Source: Prinia subflava (lineage: Eukaryota; Chordata; Aves; Passeriformes; Cisticolidae). Taken from it: a DNA stretch of 64,000 nucleotides. The stretch spans positions 62,745,322-62,809,321 of the forward strand of contig NC_086250.1 of NCBI RefSeq assembly GCF_021018805.1. Reading direction: 5' to 3'. Below the pieces are notes generated by a model. That model had not been told where the DNA came from. It saw only the letters and a list, made by a program, of their open reading frames with translations, and made no database searches. Of this stretch, positions 62,947 through 64,000 are shown in pieces (the first letter of the stretch is position 1; the number at the start of each line of letters is the position of its first letter). Position numbers and translations under genes: made by a program.

Positions 62947-64000
62947 AAATTCCCACTTAAAGATGATATCAGTCCTTTCTTTGAAGAGAGATGTTATGGA
63001 AATCAATTCTAATCAGCACATAAGGTCACGGCCAGCACTTTGCCTGTCTAAAGAATCAAAGTACGTGAGTGGCACGCTCCAGTAAAAATAGAGCCCTTTT
63101 AGGTCCCAGGATATGAGAAAAATACAACTGGTATAAAACCATGGTTTCTTCAGGCTGACAGGGATAGCTGCACACCACAAAATGAACAAGCTGGTGATCA
63201 GGGGTAGCTGTGAACATGATATATTCCAGCTATGCTGTAGATGAGCACAAGGGAACACAGGACATTCAGTAAGGACACTGCTGCTAACCTCAGATGCCAG
63301 TCTTCCTGAAATTGGGGGCAAAATTCCCACTAACTCATTTAAGACAAAAATTTGTACATAAGCCAGGCAGCTGGGAATAATGAACAGTGGAGGGAAAGTT
63401 CAGATGTTTTAAGTGTCTGGACTTCAGAGTAATGTCTGTGCTTACATCTCTGCTCCAAAGGAGTCATCTCTGTTGAACCCACTGAAATCCACTCCTTTTT
63501 CTTTAATGATGGGATGTTCATGGATTTGCCCTCCAAATATGCCATAGATCACCTCCCTTCCTTCACTTTTAAAGATTCGCCCTCTCTGCCAGCAATTCAT
63601 CTGCTCCTGCAGTGTTTGTGCATGAGGGAGTAGGATTTCCTTTTGAAGAGCAATGAAATCAGTGAATTTCACTTTAATGTCTGCTAAATCTGTCTGGGAT
63701 ACACAACCAGCCTGCTCTTTCAGGGCAATGCATTTGACATTGAATAGGTTTCCAGAAGGTTTAATAAAAATTCTGTTTCTAATATCCTAAATCACCTGGA
63801 GGCACTGAGACTGATAAACTGAGTTTAGGTTGTGATTATGAGACACTGGCTTGGTTTGCCAACATCCTTTGCCTGTGGTCAAGTTGTTAATTCTGACCAT
63901 TCTGTCTCATAACTTAGAGTTACCCCCAAAAAACTTGGAGTCAGAAAACAGAGAAACACTATGAAAATATCCTCATGATGAGTTATTTTAAGGCTGTAAT
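62947..64000. other. Non-coding DNA
   Basis: No gene or recognised repeat. Several - strand frames (68-105 codons) between 63013 and 63672 show no domain or splice context. Confidence 0.5.

Overview
The window looks like AT-rich vertebrate nuclear DNA from a bird, most likely a passerine (songbird). The clearest evidence is a set of CR1 LINE copies with avian-type 3' ends, plus two solo LTRs of kinds I associate with songbird endogenous retroviruses. There is no bacterial or phage gene organisation and no continuous protein-coding gene. Almost all open frames of 60-160 codons fit chance expectation or lie inside repeats. The window is best read as a gene desert or part of a very large intron. 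The bird assignment is inferred from repeat families recognised by eye, not from a search.

Layout. 1-2.1 kb: AT-rich DNA with two exon-like islands on the + strand, a 44-codon frame (437-568) and a 178-bp GC-rich block with a strong splice acceptor and donor (1900-2077). 3.0-4.0 kb: possible very old CR1/L3-like relic. 4-13 kb: unannotatable AT-rich DNA with one GC-rich patch (7477-7780). 13.1-14.1 kb: 25-bp tandem duplication, ATC microsatellite, ancient CR1 (about 13606-13892, - strand) and a TG-rich tract. 14-19.7 kb: mainly unique sequence with possible conserved non-coding elements. 19694-20083: CR1 (+). 20-37 kb: unique AT-rich DNA with a TTGG tract, a perfect 13-bp hairpin (28344-28375), a SINE/LINE-tail-like motif near 33.0 kb and a CpG-retaining block at 36.5-36.74 kb. 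37029-37760: CR1 (-) with an internal deletion that removes the reverse-transcriptase core. 39.4 kb: GTAA repeat beside a GC-rich hairpin. 44.8 kb: second SINE/LINE-tail-like relic. 45820-47217: two unrelated solo LTRs in opposite orientation. 49345-49685: CR1 (+). 52.3-52.56 kb: ancient CR1 relic (-). 53-62.6 kb: unique AT-rich DNA with a short nested tandem repeat (60456-60527) and an uninterrupted 48-base A tract (61475-61522). 62622-62946: CR1 (-).

The repeats span several ages: very old CR1/SINE relics, mid-age CR1 copies shortened at the 5' end, and LTRs. None encodes a functional product. I found no convincing new biological system. The items most worth checking are the splice-flanked block at 1.9 kb, the CpG-retaining block at 36.5 kb, the two LTRs and the long A tract.
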